A program made the translations under genes and the position numbers. A stretch of 64,000 bases of DNA from a virus, in the IMG/VR virus record IMGVR_UViG_3300044645_002216, positions 1-64,000 of that record. One strand, written 5' to 3'. The notes below the pieces were generated by a model. It was not told where the DNA came from and ran no database searches. It worked only from the letters and a program-made list of their open reading frames with translations. Below are positions 50,259 through 58,770 of the stretch, in pieces (position 1 is the stretch's first letter; each line of letters opens with the position of its first letter).

Positions 50259-50810
50259 ATGTCTCATAGACCAGTTGGTGCTGGCGCCTCGTTTACATTT
50301 AGCGCAGGAACTGCTACCACATCATCATCATTTTCGGTTCAATCCAGTGTTCTAAGAGTAGTTGCTGTTAATAGTGCTGCCCATGTTCTGATTGGAGGAA
50401 ATCCTTCAGCGACAGCAACAGATTATTATGTGCCTTCGGGTGGAACAGCGACACTTGCATTGACTAAAGCATCAAATAGAGTTGTTGGAGTTACTACTGG
50501 AGCAACCACAGTTGTAACTGTACCTGAAGGAACCCAAGTTCCATTTGCAGTTGGTGATTATGTTTCATTAACTGCTTCTGGTCAGTCATATTATAACTTC
50601 ACTCACCAACAAGTTTTATCTGTTGATACTTCTGCTGGAGTAAATGGATATTTCCAAACTAGAATGACCGTCAGTTATAATTCAAGCGGAATTGTTACAG
50701 CATTCTCATCCCCTGACGCAACCATATCAAACTCAAATAAAGTTTCTGCATTTGGTGCAGGATCTGGAACATTGTATTACCAACAAGTACAAATCTCAGG
50801 AGACGCCTAA
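50259..50810 (+). CDS. Hypothetical structural protein, 183 aa
   Basis: It is Ser/Thr/Val/Ala-rich with alternating beta patterns (FSAGTATTSSSFSVQSSVLR, VGGTATLALT-like segments, VTVPEGTQVPFAVGDYVSLT). No catalytic motif. The location just before gene 21 and a strong late promoter indicate a virion protein, possibly a head decoration protein, but the family is not recognised. It ends 1 nt before the protease gene. Confidence 0.6.
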   Translation: MSHRPVGAGASFTFSAGTATTSSSFSVQSSVLRVVAVNSAAHVLIGGNPSATATDYYVPSGGTATLALTKASNRVVGVTTGATTVVTVPEGTQVPFAVGDYVSLTASGQSYYNFTHQQVLSVDTSAGVNGYFQTRMTVSYNSSGIVTAFSSPDATISNSNKVSAFGAGSGTLYYQQVQISGDA

Positions 50811-50811
50811 A

Positions 50812-51459
50812 ATGAAACTAATCAGAGAAGAGATTGAAAAGGTAGAAGTTCTAACCGAAGGTTCTGGAAAGAATCAGAAACTTTATATTCAAGGACCTTT
50901 TCTTCAGGCAGAATGCGTAAACCGTAATGGTCGCATGTATCCCCGTTCCATAATGGAACGGGAAGTAAATCGCTATACTGAACAATATGTGAATAAAGGT
51001 CGTGCTCTTGGTGAGTTAGGTCACCCAGATGGTCCAACTGTAAATCTTGATAGAGTTTCTCACAAGATTGTCTCCCTTACTTGTGAAGGTAATAACTGGA
51101 TTGGTAAAGCACAAATCCTTTCAACTCCAATGGGTAAGATTGCAGAATCTTTACTCAAAGATGGAGTAACTCTCGGTGTTTCCTCTCGTGGTATTGGATC
51201 ACTAAGAGAAAATAATAAAGGATTTAAAGAAGTTGGTGAAGATTTTATGCTCGCAACTGCTGCTGATATCGTAGCAGATCCTTCTGCCCCTGATGCATTT
51301 GTTCAAGGAATTATGGAAGGTGTTGAGTGGGTATGGAATAATGGAGTTCTAGAGCAAAAAGTTGCTACATTCGAGAAAAAAATTAACACATATGTGGATA
51401 AAGGTATTCTGGAAGAATACAAATTGAGTCTATTCAATGAGTTTTTAAACTCATTGTAA
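50812..51459 (+). CDS. 21: gp21-like prohead core protein protease, 215 aa
   Basis: Serine protease that degrades the scaffold and trims capsid proteins in the prohead. T4 gp21 is 212 residues. Catalytic-type residues are His71 in GELGHPDGP and Ser124/125 in TLGVSSRGIGSL. N-terminal FLQAECVNRNGRMYPRSIME and GKAQILSTPMGKIAE are typical. I chose ATG 50812 (AGGAG 8 nt upstream); the frame is open further up but that overlaps the upstream gene. The Asp of the triad is not certain. Confidence 0.92.
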   Translation: MKLIREEIEKVEVLTEGSGKNQKLYIQGPFLQAECVNRNGRMYPRSIMEREVNRYTEQYVNKGRALGELGHPDGPTVNLDRVSHKIVSLTCEGNNWIGKAQILSTPMGKIAESLLKDGVTLGVSSRGIGSLRENNKGFKEVGEDFMLATAADIVADPSAPDAFVQGIMEGVEWVWNNGVLEQKVATFEKKINTYVDKGILEEYKLSLFNEFLNSL

Positions 51460-51469
51460 TTTATTAAAT

Positions 51470-51477
51470 TATAAATA
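51470..51477 (+). promoter_or_regulatory. Candidate late promoter of gene 22 (exact TATAAATA)
   Basis: An exact consensus 38 nt upstream of gene 22. A perfect 10-bp stem hairpin at the end of gene 21 (about 51435-51456, CAATGAGTTT/AAACTCATTG) lies just upstream. Confidence 0.7.
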
Positions 51478-51515
51478 AATATAGTTTATAACTAAAGGTT
51501 AAACGGAGAGTTCAA

Positions 51516-52676
51516 ATGTCTCGTGGAGATTTACAAGAAATGGAAGTAGGCACTAAGCAATCCCGAACCGCTGTTAATGCTGGCGCTAAAGCAGCGGATC
51601 CAATGCAGCATCTTTCTGGTTCCACACCAGGTCAAACAGCCAGCTGGGAAGATCTTGGTGGCCCAACACCAGAAAACTATAAAGTAGATGATGATTCTGC
51701 GAAACTAAAGACACCTGGCGCAACTCTTAAGCAAGTAAGAGATGTAGTTAACAAGGGTGCTTCTCCTGCGGATGCAATGAAAGCAGTCAAAGAAGAAGAA
51801 GAACTAGAAGATGAAGACTTCATCGAAGAAGAAACTGACGAAGAAATCGTAGAGGCTAAGGAAGAGGAAGAGGAAGAAGAGGGCGGTAAGAAGAAAGGAA
51901 AGAAAGAGGAGGAAGAAGAAGACGAAGAAGACGAAGAAGAAGTGAAAGAAGAATTTAACATCGATGAAGATGTTAATGCTCTTCTATCCGGCGAAGAACT
52001 CTCCGAAGAGTTCCAAGAAAAGGCACGTATTATCTTTGAAGCAGCTATTAATTCAAGAGTTGCTCAAATTCAAGAGACTCTTGAAGAGCAGTATGCTTCT
52101 GCTCTCCTTGAGGAAGTAGAAGAAATTAAGACTGCTCTTTCCGAAAGAGTTGATTCTTATCTCGAGTATGTTGCTGACGAGTGGTTCAATGAGAACGCAC
52201 TCGCTATTGAAAAAGGTCTTAAGACCGAAATGACCGAATCATTCCTCCAAGGAATGAGAGGACTTTTTGAAGAACATTATGTATCAATCCCTGAAGATAA
52301 ATATGATGTGCTTGAGAGCATGGTAGAAAAACTTGATGAAATGGAGACAAAACTCAACGAGCAAATTGAGAAGAACGTTTCACTCAACAAGCGTCTCGCA
52401 GAGTCGGTTGCTGATGGAATCTTTGAACAGGTCTCTGAGGGTCTAGCAGATACTCAGAAAGACAAGCTCGCTTCACTTGCCGAAAGTGTTGAGTTTGAAA
52501 GTGAAGAAGAATATCGTGAAAAACTGGAGACCTTGAAGGAATCATATTTCCCATCAAGAGTGGTTTCTCCTTCTGCAAGAACTGAAAGTCTATCCGAAGG
52601 CGTAGACAATGCACCAGAATCAATTTCTGGTACCATGTCTGCCTACCTGAAGACCTTATCAGCATTCGGCAAATAA
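51516..52676 (+). CDS. 22: gp22-like prohead scaffold protein, 386 aa
   Basis: The major scaffold, degraded during head maturation. Seen: a very acidic stretch at about 90-150 (runs of Glu with a Lys cluster GGKKKGKKEEEEE), then helical segments (AALSERVDSYLEYVADEW-like, NENALAIEKGLKTEMTESFL, FEEHYVSIPEDKYDVLESMV) characteristic of gp22, and a long helix KLDEMETKLNEQIEKNVSLN. T4 gp22 is 269 residues, so this one is longer because of its acidic N-terminal part. GGAG lies upstream of ATG. Confidence 0.9.
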   Translation: MSRGDLQEMEVGTKQSRTAVNAGAKAADPMQHLSGSTPGQTASWEDLGGPTPENYKVDDDSAKLKTPGATLKQVRDVVNKGASPADAMKAVKEEEELEDEDFIEEETDEEIVEAKEEEEEEEGGKKKGKKEEEEEDEEDEEEVKEEFNIDEDVNALLSGEELSEEFQEKARIIFEAAINSRVAQIQETLEEQYASALLEEVEEIKTALSERVDSYLEYVADEWFNENALAIEKGLKTEMTESFLQGMRGLFEEHYVSIPEDKYDVLESMVEKLDEMETKLNEQIEKNVSLNKRLAESVADGIFEQVSEGLADTQKDKLASLAESVEFESEEEYREKLETLKESYFPSRVVSPSARTESLSEGVDNAPESISGTMSAYLKTLSAFGK

Positions 52677-52733
52677 TTGAATTTAATATAATTCAAACCC
52701 AAAAAACGCACTTTAGTAAAAAGGTAAAAGCAA

Positions 52734-54164
52734 ATGTTCCATTCCGAGCATCTGCAGGAAAAGTGGGCACCTCTCCTCGATCATGAGGGTGGAATCAAAG
52801 ATTCTCATCGTAGAGCTGTAACCGCTGTCCTGCTCGAAAACCAAGAAAGATTTTTAAGAGAGCAATCAGCTTTCGATAGTGGTTCCATGAATATGCTCAT
52901 GGAATCCCCAACCAACAGCGGTAACGCTGCTGGTGCCCAAGGTGGATTCGGTGGCGGCTCCCTTGCTGGTGGTCCTACCGCAGGTTTCGATCCCGTACTG
53001 ATTTCACTCATCCGTCGTTCAATGCCTAACCTGGTCGCTTATGACCTGGCTGGCGTTCAACCAATGAGTGGTCCTACTGGACTCATCTTCGCAATGCGCT
53101 CACGTTACACCAATCAGAGTGGAACTGAGGCATTCTACAACGAATCAGACACCACATTCTCCGGCACCGACGCAGGTTTCGATACTACTCTTACCCGCGA
53201 CTTCGCTGATGTTAATGCTGGTATTGGTACCACCATTCAGGCTGGTTCAAACCCATCACTCCTCAACCCTGTAGGAACCGCTACCTCAACCGCATATAAT
53301 GTCGGTCAGGGTATGCCTACTGGTGATTCAGAGAACCTTGATGGTACCGCAGGTAATGCGTTCAACCAGATGGCTTTCTCAATCGAGAAGGTCACTGTTA
53401 CCGCTAAGTCACGCGCTCTGAAGGCTGAGTATTCACTAGAACTCGCTCAGGACCTCAAGGCAATCCACGGTCTGAATGCTGAAGCAGAACTCGCTAACAT
53501 TCTGTCTAGCGAAATTCTTGCTGAAATCAACCGTGAAGTCATCAGAACCATCTACAAGGTTGCTGAGCAAGGTGCTGTACAGAACGTAGCAACTCCTGGC
53601 GTATTCGACCTTGACGTTGATTCAAACGGTCGTTGGTCTGTTGAGAAGTTCAAGGGTCTGCTCTTCCAAATCGAGCGTGATGCTAACGCAATCGCACAAA
53701 GAACTCGTCGCGGAAAGGGCAACATCATCATGTGCTCTGCTGACGTTGCTTCAGCACTGACCATGGCTGGTGTTCTCGACTACACCCCTGCACTCAACGC
53801 TAACCTGAACGTTGATGATACCGGCAACACCTTCGCTGGTACCCTCATGGGCAAGTTCCGCGTATACATCGACCCATATGCTGCTAACCTGACCTCAGGT
53901 AACGCAACTCCTGGTAACCAGTACTACGTTGTAGGTTATAAGGGTTCTTCACCTTATGACGCTGGTCTCTTCTATTGTCCTTATGTTCCTCTCCAAATGG
54001 TTCGTGCCGTTGGTGAGAACAGCTTCCAGCCCAAGATTGGCTTTAAGACCCGTTACGGTCTTGTTGCTAACCCATTCGCTGAAGGCACTGACCAAGGTCT
54101 CGGAAGACTCCGCGTTAACGCTAACCGCTACTACAGAAGAGTCGCTGTTAAGAACCTCATGTGA
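52734..54164 (+). CDS. 23: gp23-like major capsid protein, 476 aa
   Basis: It begins FHSEHLQEKWAPLLDHEGG, then HRRAVTAVLLENQERFLREQ, the gp23 N-terminal (prohead) region. Other signatures: PNLVAYDLAGVQPMSGPTGL, IFAMRSRYT, AKSRALKAEYSLELAQDLKA, LDAEAELANIL-like, FKGLLFQIERDANAIAQRTR and YKGSSPYDAGLFYCPYVPLQ. T4 gp23 is 521. Cleavage by gp21 should remove the first part; LLE (about 33-35) and LRE (41-43) fit the consensus. GC content and codon use differ from neighbours. No gp24-like vertex gene is nearby. Confidence 0.97.
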   Translation: MFHSEHLQEKWAPLLDHEGGIKDSHRRAVTAVLLENQERFLREQSAFDSGSMNMLMESPTNSGNAAGAQGGFGGGSLAGGPTAGFDPVLISLIRRSMPNLVAYDLAGVQPMSGPTGLIFAMRSRYTNQSGTEAFYNESDTTFSGTDAGFDTTLTRDFADVNAGIGTTIQAGSNPSLLNPVGTATSTAYNVGQGMPTGDSENLDGTAGNAFNQMAFSIEKVTVTAKSRALKAEYSLELAQDLKAIHGLNAEAELANILSSEILAEINREVIRTIYKVAEQGAVQNVATPGVFDLDVDSNGRWSVEKFKGLLFQIERDANAIAQRTRRGKGNIIMCSADVASALTMAGVLDYTPALNANLNVDDTGNTFAGTLMGKFRVYIDPYAANLTSGNATPGNQYYVVGYKGSSPYDAGLFYCPYVPLQMVRAVGENSFQPKIGFKTRYGLVANPFAEGTDQGLGRLRVNANRYYRRVAVKNLM

Positions 54165-54187
54165 TCTATTTCACATAAATTCATTAG

Positions 54188-54213
54188 AGAGACCCGAAAG
54201 GGTCTCTTTTTTT
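54188..54213 (+). terminator. Intrinsic terminator after gene 23
   Basis: The stem AGAGACCC/GGGTCTCT around GAAA (a stable tetraloop-like hairpin) is followed by a run of seven T. It lies 24 nt after the gene 23 stop. Confidence 0.9.
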
Positions 54214-54214
54214 A

Positions 54215-54222
54215 TCTAAATA
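54215..54222 (+). promoter_or_regulatory. Candidate late promoter
   Basis: TCTAAATA, 11 nt upstream of the gp3-like gene and right after the terminator. A start this close implies a leaderless or very short-leader mRNA. Confidence 0.5.
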
Positions 54223-54233
54223 CTTAAAAAACG

Positions 54234-54791
54234 ATGTCTTCCAAACAGATTGAAAATAGAAATTTTCTTTCGTCAGTTAATTTTAAATTATCATTGAACC
54301 GAACACCTAAGGTTGCTTTCTTTTCCAATCAAGTTTCAATACCAGCAATTTCATTGGGTGTAGCAGTACAACCAAATTACCTGAACGATATACCAGTACC
54401 AGGTGATAAAATGGTATTTGAGGATTTCACACTGAGATTTTTAGTTGATGAGAATTTGGAAAATTATATGGAAATTCAGAATTGGATAAGAGGTCTTGGA
54501 TTTCCAGAGAGTTTGCAGGAAATATATGATTTTCAAAATTCAAACGAATCATTCGAACAACCATTTAAATCAGATTTAAATCTATATTCTGATGGAACTT
54601 TGATTGGATTAAATAGTGGACTTAGATTTAACTTCCAAGTTAAATTCAAATCAATGTTTCCAACATACTTGTCCCCACTAGAATTTGACGCAACAAATAC
54701 AGATACTCAATACTTCACAGCAGATGTAACATTTAAGTATTTGGTGTATAATATCTTAGATAAGAACGGAAATCCATTAACTTCACAATAA
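54234..54791 (+). CDS. gp3/gp54-type tail tube-associated protein, 185 aa
   Basis: Contains FLSSVNFKLSLNRTPKVAFF, SNQVSIPAISLGVAVQPNYL, VPGDKMVFEDFTLRFLVDEN, LENYMEIQNWIRGLGFPESL, and ends FTADVTFKYLVYNI. The (V)PGD.(M)...FTL.F.VDE.LENY..I.(N)W..GLGFP block belongs to the tail tube-like family (gp19, gp54, gp3). In cyanophages the gene between 23 and uvsY is usually called gene 3, a tail completion/sheath-stabilising protein (T4 gp3: 176 residues). Length and position fit, but tube-initiator gp54 is an alternative, so no symbol is given. Confidence 0.75.
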   Translation: MSSKQIENRNFLSSVNFKLSLNRTPKVAFFSNQVSIPAISLGVAVQPNYLNDIPVPGDKMVFEDFTLRFLVDENLENYMEIQNWIRGLGFPESLQEIYDFQNSNESFEQPFKSDLNLYSDGTLIGLNSGLRFNFQVKFKSMFPTYLSPLEFDATNTDTQYFTADVTFKYLVYNILDKNGNPLTSQ

Positions 54792-54804
54792 TTTTTATAT
54801 AATT

Positions 54805-55242
54805 ATGAATATTGATTTAGATACAATTCAGTCAATGTGGGAAAAAGATTCTAAAATGGATATTGATAATCTCCACACAGAATCTTTAAATATTCCCATA
54901 CTTCACGCAAAATATTTTGATTTATACAATACTATCAATTTGCTGAAAAAGAAATCTGAGCAGCAAAAGAAAAAGATAAGGCACGAAAAATACGAATACT
55001 TTACAGGGAAAGCAGACCCCGATGTTTACGTGGAGAATCCATTCCCTAAGAAAATTAGAGATAAAGAAACTCTACAGGGATACTTAGACTCTGATGAGAA
55101 ACTTTCCCAAGTAGCACTAAAAATTGAATATTATGAAACCCTACTAAACTATATTGAAAGCATTTTGAAAATGATTCAAAACAGAACATATCAAATCAAA
55201 AATGCTATAGAATTTGTTCGGTTTCAGTCTGGACTGGGGTAA
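54805..55242 (+). CDS. uvsY: UvsY-like recombination mediator, 145 aa
   Basis: It helps UvsX load on gp32-covered single-stranded DNA. T4 UvsY is 137 residues. Seen: IDLDTIQSMWEKDSKMDIDN, ILHAKYFDLYNTINLLKKKS with EQQKKKIRHEKYEYFTG, and a C-terminal helix (YYETLLNYIESILKMIQNRT, IKNAIEFVRF) with high Lys content, matching UvsY. The stop is just before the uvsW promoter. Confidence 0.92.
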   Translation: MNIDLDTIQSMWEKDSKMDIDNLHTESLNIPILHAKYFDLYNTINLLKKKSEQQKKKIRHEKYEYFTGKADPDVYVENPFPKKIRDKETLQGYLDSDEKLSQVALKIEYYETLLNYIESILKMIQNRTYQIKNAIEFVRFQSGLG

Positions 55243-55249
55243 ATAAATA
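55242..55249 (+). promoter_or_regulatory. Candidate late promoter of uvsW
   Basis: AATAAATA, 20 nt upstream of uvsW. T4 uvsW is also a late gene, which supports the assignment. Confidence 0.55.
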
Positions 55250-55269
55250 CTCATAGCAATAACAATGTT

Positions 55270-56736
55270 ATGAGTGACGTAATTATTGAAAAGAAAAATG
55301 AGGTTTACTTAAAGTTAGATTGTGAACCTCATATTTTGTATGAACTTCAACCATACTTCACTTTTGAAGTAGAGTCTGCGAAATTTATGTCCCAGTATAG
55401 AAGCAGGCACTGGGATGGAAAAATTCGTCTACTAAGCACTCATACTGGAGAGATATACGCAGGTCTTCTTCCTAAGGTAATTGATAAGTTGGAAAATCAC
55501 AATTACAAGTATCAATTTAAAGAAAATAAATTTTACGGACAACCATTTGAGATAAACGAAAATATCTCATATGAGGGTGTGAAAGATTATATGAATTCTA
55601 TTTGTACTCATTCTCCACGGGAGTATCAAGTAGAGGGAGTATACGACGCTCTGCGACATAACCGAAAATTGCTGATATCACCCACAGCCTCAGGAAAATC
55701 CTTGATGATTTATTCCCTTGTACGGTATTACGTAGATAAAGGGCAAAAAATTCTCTTAGTTGTTCCGACGACATCTCTGGTAGAGCAGATGTACAAGGAT
55801 TTTTTAGACTATGGTTGGGATGCTGATTCATATTGTCACCGTATCTATTCGGGTAGAGAAAAGACTAATGAATATCCAGTTACAATTACTACTTGGCAAT
55901 CTGTCTATAAATTAGAGCGTTCATTCTTTGAGGGTTATAACGTAATTATAGGAGATGAAGCACATTTGTTCAAGAGCAAATCTCTGATTGAGATTATGAC
56001 TAAACTTCATCATGCAAAGTATCGTTTTGGTTTTACTGGAACCCTTGATGGAACACAAACTCACAAGTGGGTTCTGGAAGGATTATTTGGTCCATCATAT
56101 AAAGTGACAAGAACTGATGAGTTGATGAAGCAAGGTCATCTTTCTCAGTTAGATATTCGATGTCTTGTTCTTAAACATCAACCACAGAAGTTTGAAACTT
56201 ATGAAGATGAGATACAATATTTAATCTCTCATGAACAAAGGAATAAGTTTATAACTAATCTCTCTTTAGATTTAAAAGGAAACACCCTGGTTCTTTTTAG
56301 TCGTGTTGAATCACATGGAGCAATACTCTACGAAAAGATAAATAGCAATAAGCGAGATGATCGTAAAGTATTTTTTATTCATGGAGGTGTTGATACTGAA
56401 CAAAGAGAATTGGTTAGAGAAATTACGGAAAGAGAGTCTAATGCAATTATCGTTGCTTCTTATGGAACTTTTTCCACAGGTATTAACATCAAAAACTTAC
56501 ATAATGTGATATTCGCTTCTCCAAGTAAATCTAGAATTAGAAATCTTCAATCTATTGGTAGAGTTCTTAGGAAGGGAAAAAATAAAACAAGAGCAGTACT
56601 ATATGATATCTCAGATGACTGCACATATAACTCGAGAAAAAACTATACTTTAAATCATCTAATTGAAAGAATTAAAACTTATAATGAGGAGAACTTTAAT
56701 TACGAAATAATCACTATACAACTTAAGAAAGCATGA
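55270..56736 (+). CDS. uvsW: UvsW-like DNA helicase, 488 aa
   Basis: A superfamily 2 helicase that unwinds branched DNA and R-loops. Motifs: N-terminal RNA/DNA-binding part, EYQVEGVYDALRHNRKLLIS with Walker A PTASGKS (138-144), DEAH (229-232) in VIIGDEAHLF, FGFTGTLDG (motif III), ILFSRVESHG-like VLFSRVESHGAIL, VASYGTFSTGINIKNLHNVI and SIGRVLRKGKNKTRAVLYDI (motif VI). T4 UvsW is about 500 residues. It overlaps the next ORF by 4 nt. Confidence 0.95.
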   Translation: MSDVIIEKKNEVYLKLDCEPHILYELQPYFTFEVESAKFMSQYRSRHWDGKIRLLSTHTGEIYAGLLPKVIDKLENHNYKYQFKENKFYGQPFEINENISYEGVKDYMNSICTHSPREYQVEGVYDALRHNRKLLISPTASGKSLMIYSLVRYYVDKGQKILLVVPTTSLVEQMYKDFLDYGWDADSYCHRIYSGREKTNEYPVTITTWQSVYKLERSFFEGYNVIIGDEAHLFKSKSLIEIMTKLHHAKYRFGFTGTLDGTQTHKWVLEGLFGPSYKVTRTDELMKQGHLSQLDIRCLVLKHQPQKFETYEDEIQYLISHEQRNKFITNLSLDLKGNTLVLFSRVESHGAILYEKINSNKRDDRKVFFIHGGVDTEQRELVREITERESNAIIVASYGTFSTGINIKNLHNVIFASPSKSRIRNLQSIGRVLRKGKNKTRAVLYDISDDCTYNSRKNYTLNHLIERIKTYNEENFNYEIITIQLKKA

Positions 56737-57125
56737 TCGAAGAAGATTTTTATTGCACCCTCAAACTAAAAACTGGTGAAGAAATATTCGCTAAAGTAGC
56801 AGCTTCAGAGGAAGAGGATAGAACATTTTTAATTGTATCAAACCCTATTATTGTTTCTGAAATAAAAGGAAGGGGTGGTTCTGTTGGATATAAACTTGAA
56901 CCATGGTTAAAAACAACCACCGAAGATATGTTTATTATCAATATAGAAGATGTTATTACTCTTTCCGAATCTTTTGATATTGAAATGATATCTATGTATC
57001 AGAATTACACTAGAGAATATTCCAGAAAAAAGAATAATGAATCTAAGTTAAGTCGTAAGATGGGATATATCTCTAATGTTAATGATGCTAAAGAGATCTT
57101 AGAGAAGCTTTATAAGAAAAGCTAA
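56733..57125 (+). CDS. Sm-like-type hypothetical protein, 130 aa
   Basis: ATGA overlap with uvsW. The N-terminal 80 residues (YCTLKLKTGEEIFAKVAASE, FLIVSNPIIVSEI) look like a small beta-barrel of Sm/Lsm type, followed by a helical, Lys-rich C-terminus (YSRKKNNESKLSRKMGYISN, AKEILEKLYKKS). Cyanophages often carry this ORF after uvsW. The Sm resemblance is my inference from the GEE(I/V)...(V)SNP(I/L) pattern. Confidence 0.6.
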   Translation: MIEEDFYCTLKLKTGEEIFAKVAASEEEDRTFLIVSNPIIVSEIKGRGGSVGYKLEPWLKTTTEDMFIINIEDVITLSESFDIEMISMYQNYTREYSRKKNNESKLSRKMGYISNVNDAKEILEKLYKKS

Positions 57126-57176
57126 GTTATAACTTTTCAACCTCGACAAAGGTTATTATACAGAGTTTGAGATACC

Positions 57177-57205
57177 TTGTCAACCATTTGTTTACGTGGT
57201 ATAAT
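57177..57205 (+). promoter_or_regulatory. Sigma-70-type promoter of gene 55
   Basis: TTGTCA at 57177-57182 and a perfect TATAAT at 57200-57205 are 17 nt apart. It would give early or middle expression of the late sigma factor by host RNA polymerase. Confidence 0.8.
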
Positions 57206-57230
57206 TTATACATAATAATGATAAAAACTT

Positions 57231-57728
57231 ATGATAACCACAGCAGTCATGACCAAGAGAAAGAGGTCAGAACATTACGTCAACAATAAAGAGTTTCTTG
57301 CCGCTCTAATTAAGTATCGCGAAGATAAAGAAATCGCACAAATTCAAGGAAAACCAAAACCTCCCATTCCTCGCTACATTGGAGAGTGTTTCCTTAAGAT
57401 TGCCAATCACCTTTCCTTCAAACCAAACTTCGTGAACTATATGTTCAAGGAAGATATGATTTCTGATGGTATTGAAAACTGTGTGCAGTATATTCACAAC
57501 TTCAATCCAGAGAAGTCACAAAATCCTTTTGCTTACTTCACTCAAATCATTCACTATGCTTTCCTTCGTCGCATCCAAAGAGAAAAGCGTCAGTTAGAAA
57601 TCAAAAACAAAATCCTAGAGAAATCTGGATATTCTGAAGTATTCAGTAATGATAACAGTGTTGACGGCGACAACTATTCCGATTACAATAGTATCAAGGA
57701 TGGAGTCCACAGTAAACTTCGGTATTGA
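57231..57728 (+). CDS. 55: gp55-like late transcription sigma factor, 165 aa
   Basis: It directs RNA polymerase to TATAAATA-type promoters. T4 gp55 is 185 residues. Seen: KRKRSEHYVNNKEFLAALIK, then sigma-2-like FKEDMISDGIENCVQYIHNF and NPFAYFTQIIHYAFLRRIQR with EKRQLEIKNKI, the DNA/-10-binding helix of phage sigma factors. The C-terminus GYSEVFSNDNSVDG and then LRY end resembles the clamp-binding tail, whose exact form is uncertain. Two starts are possible (57231, 57249). It is coupled to gene 47 by the next ATG. Confidence 0.9.
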   Translation: MITTAVMTKRKRSEHYVNNKEFLAALIKYREDKEIAQIQGKPKPPIPRYIGECFLKIANHLSFKPNFVNYMFKEDMISDGIENCVQYIHNFNPEKSQNPFAYFTQIIHYAFLRRIQREKRQLEIKNKILEKSGYSEVFSNDNSVDGDNYSDYNSIKDGVHSKLRY

Positions 57729-58769
57729 ATGAAAGTCGCTATTATCACCGACCAGCACTTTGGTGCTAGAAAGAATTCCAAACTCTTTCATGACTATTTC
57801 TTAAAATTCTACAATGATGTATTTTTCCCAACGCTCAGAGAGTATGGGATTACTACTATTGTAGATATGGGAGATACTTTTGATAGTCGTAAAGGAATTG
57901 ATTTCTCAGCACTATCTTGGGCAAAGAATAATTACTATGACCGTCTCCATGAAATGGGAGTAAAGGTTCATACGATTGTCGGTAATCATACGGCTTACTA
58001 TAAGAATACTAATGATGTAAATGCTGTGGATTTATTGCTTCGTGAGTATGATAATGTAACTGTATATTCAAAACCAACTGAAGTTAAATTAGATAAACTC
58101 AACGTACTTTTTATACCATGGATTAATCAAGAAAATGAGGAAACTACTCTCAAACTTATTCAAAAGACAACTTGCTCGTGTGCGATGGGGCACCTTGAAC
58201 TCCAAGGATTTAGAGTTAATAACCAAATCATCATGGAGCATGGTTTGGAGGGCAAATTATTTGAGAAGTTCACCCGTGTCTACTCGGGACACTATCACAC
58301 TCGGTCAGACAATGGAACAGTCTTCTATCTAGGAAACCCCTATGAACTATATTGGAATGATCTAAACGATAAAAGGGGTTTTACTATTTTCGATACTGAA
58401 ACCTTAGAACATACTCCAATTAATAATCCATATAGAATGTTTTATAACATTTACTATGAGGATACAAATTATCAAACATTTGATACTCGTGAGTATGAGA
58501 ACAAGATTGTAAAAATTGTTGTTCGTAAGAAGACTGATACTAAAAAGTTTGAAAAGTTTGTTGATAAACTTTATTCTTCAAATATTGCAGAACTTAAAAT
58601 TGTAGAGAACTTTGAGATTCAGGGGTCAGATGATTTTGAAGCAATTGAGTCTGAAGATACTCTTTCAATTTTGAATAGATATGTTGAAGAATCTGAAGTA
58701 GGCCTTGATAAATCAATCATACAAAAACTACTTCAGGAAGTTTATCAAGAGGCTTGTGAGTTAGTTTAA
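57729..58769 (+). CDS. 47: gp47-like recombination endonuclease subunit (Mre11/SbcD type), 346 aa
   Basis: Metallophosphoesterase that partners gp46. Motifs: ITDQHFGARKN (motif I), DMGDTFDSRK (II), VGNHTAYYKNT (III, NH), GHLELQGF (IV) and SGHYHTR (V). T4 gp47 is 339 residues. The start is ATG at 57729, right after the gene 55 stop. It is followed by a small gene and then gene 46; the pair resects ends in recombination-dependent replication. Confidence 0.95.
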   Translation: MKVAIITDQHFGARKNSKLFHDYFLKFYNDVFFPTLREYGITTIVDMGDTFDSRKGIDFSALSWAKNNYYDRLHEMGVKVHTIVGNHTAYYKNTNDVNAVDLLLREYDNVTVYSKPTEVKLDKLNVLFIPWINQENEETTLKLIQKTTCSCAMGHLELQGFRVNNQIIMEHGLEGKLFEKFTRVYSGHYHTRSDNGTVFYLGNPYELYWNDLNDKRGFTIFDTETLEHTPINNPYRMFYNIYYEDTNYQTFDTREYENKIVKIVVRKKTDTKKFEKFVDKLYSSNIAELKIVENFEIQGSDDFEAIESEDTLSILNRYVEESEVGLDKSIIQKLLQEVYQEACELV

Positions 58770-58770
58770 T

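Noticed and set aside
50692-50811. Upstream extension of gene 21
   Set aside because: The frame is open but overlaps the previous gene; ATG 50812 has a good AGGAG site and gives the family's usual length.
51677-51961. Poly-Ser minus-strand frame
   Set aside because: It is the antisense of the Glu-rich scaffold region (GAA/GAG read as TTC/CTC/TCT); a composition artefact.
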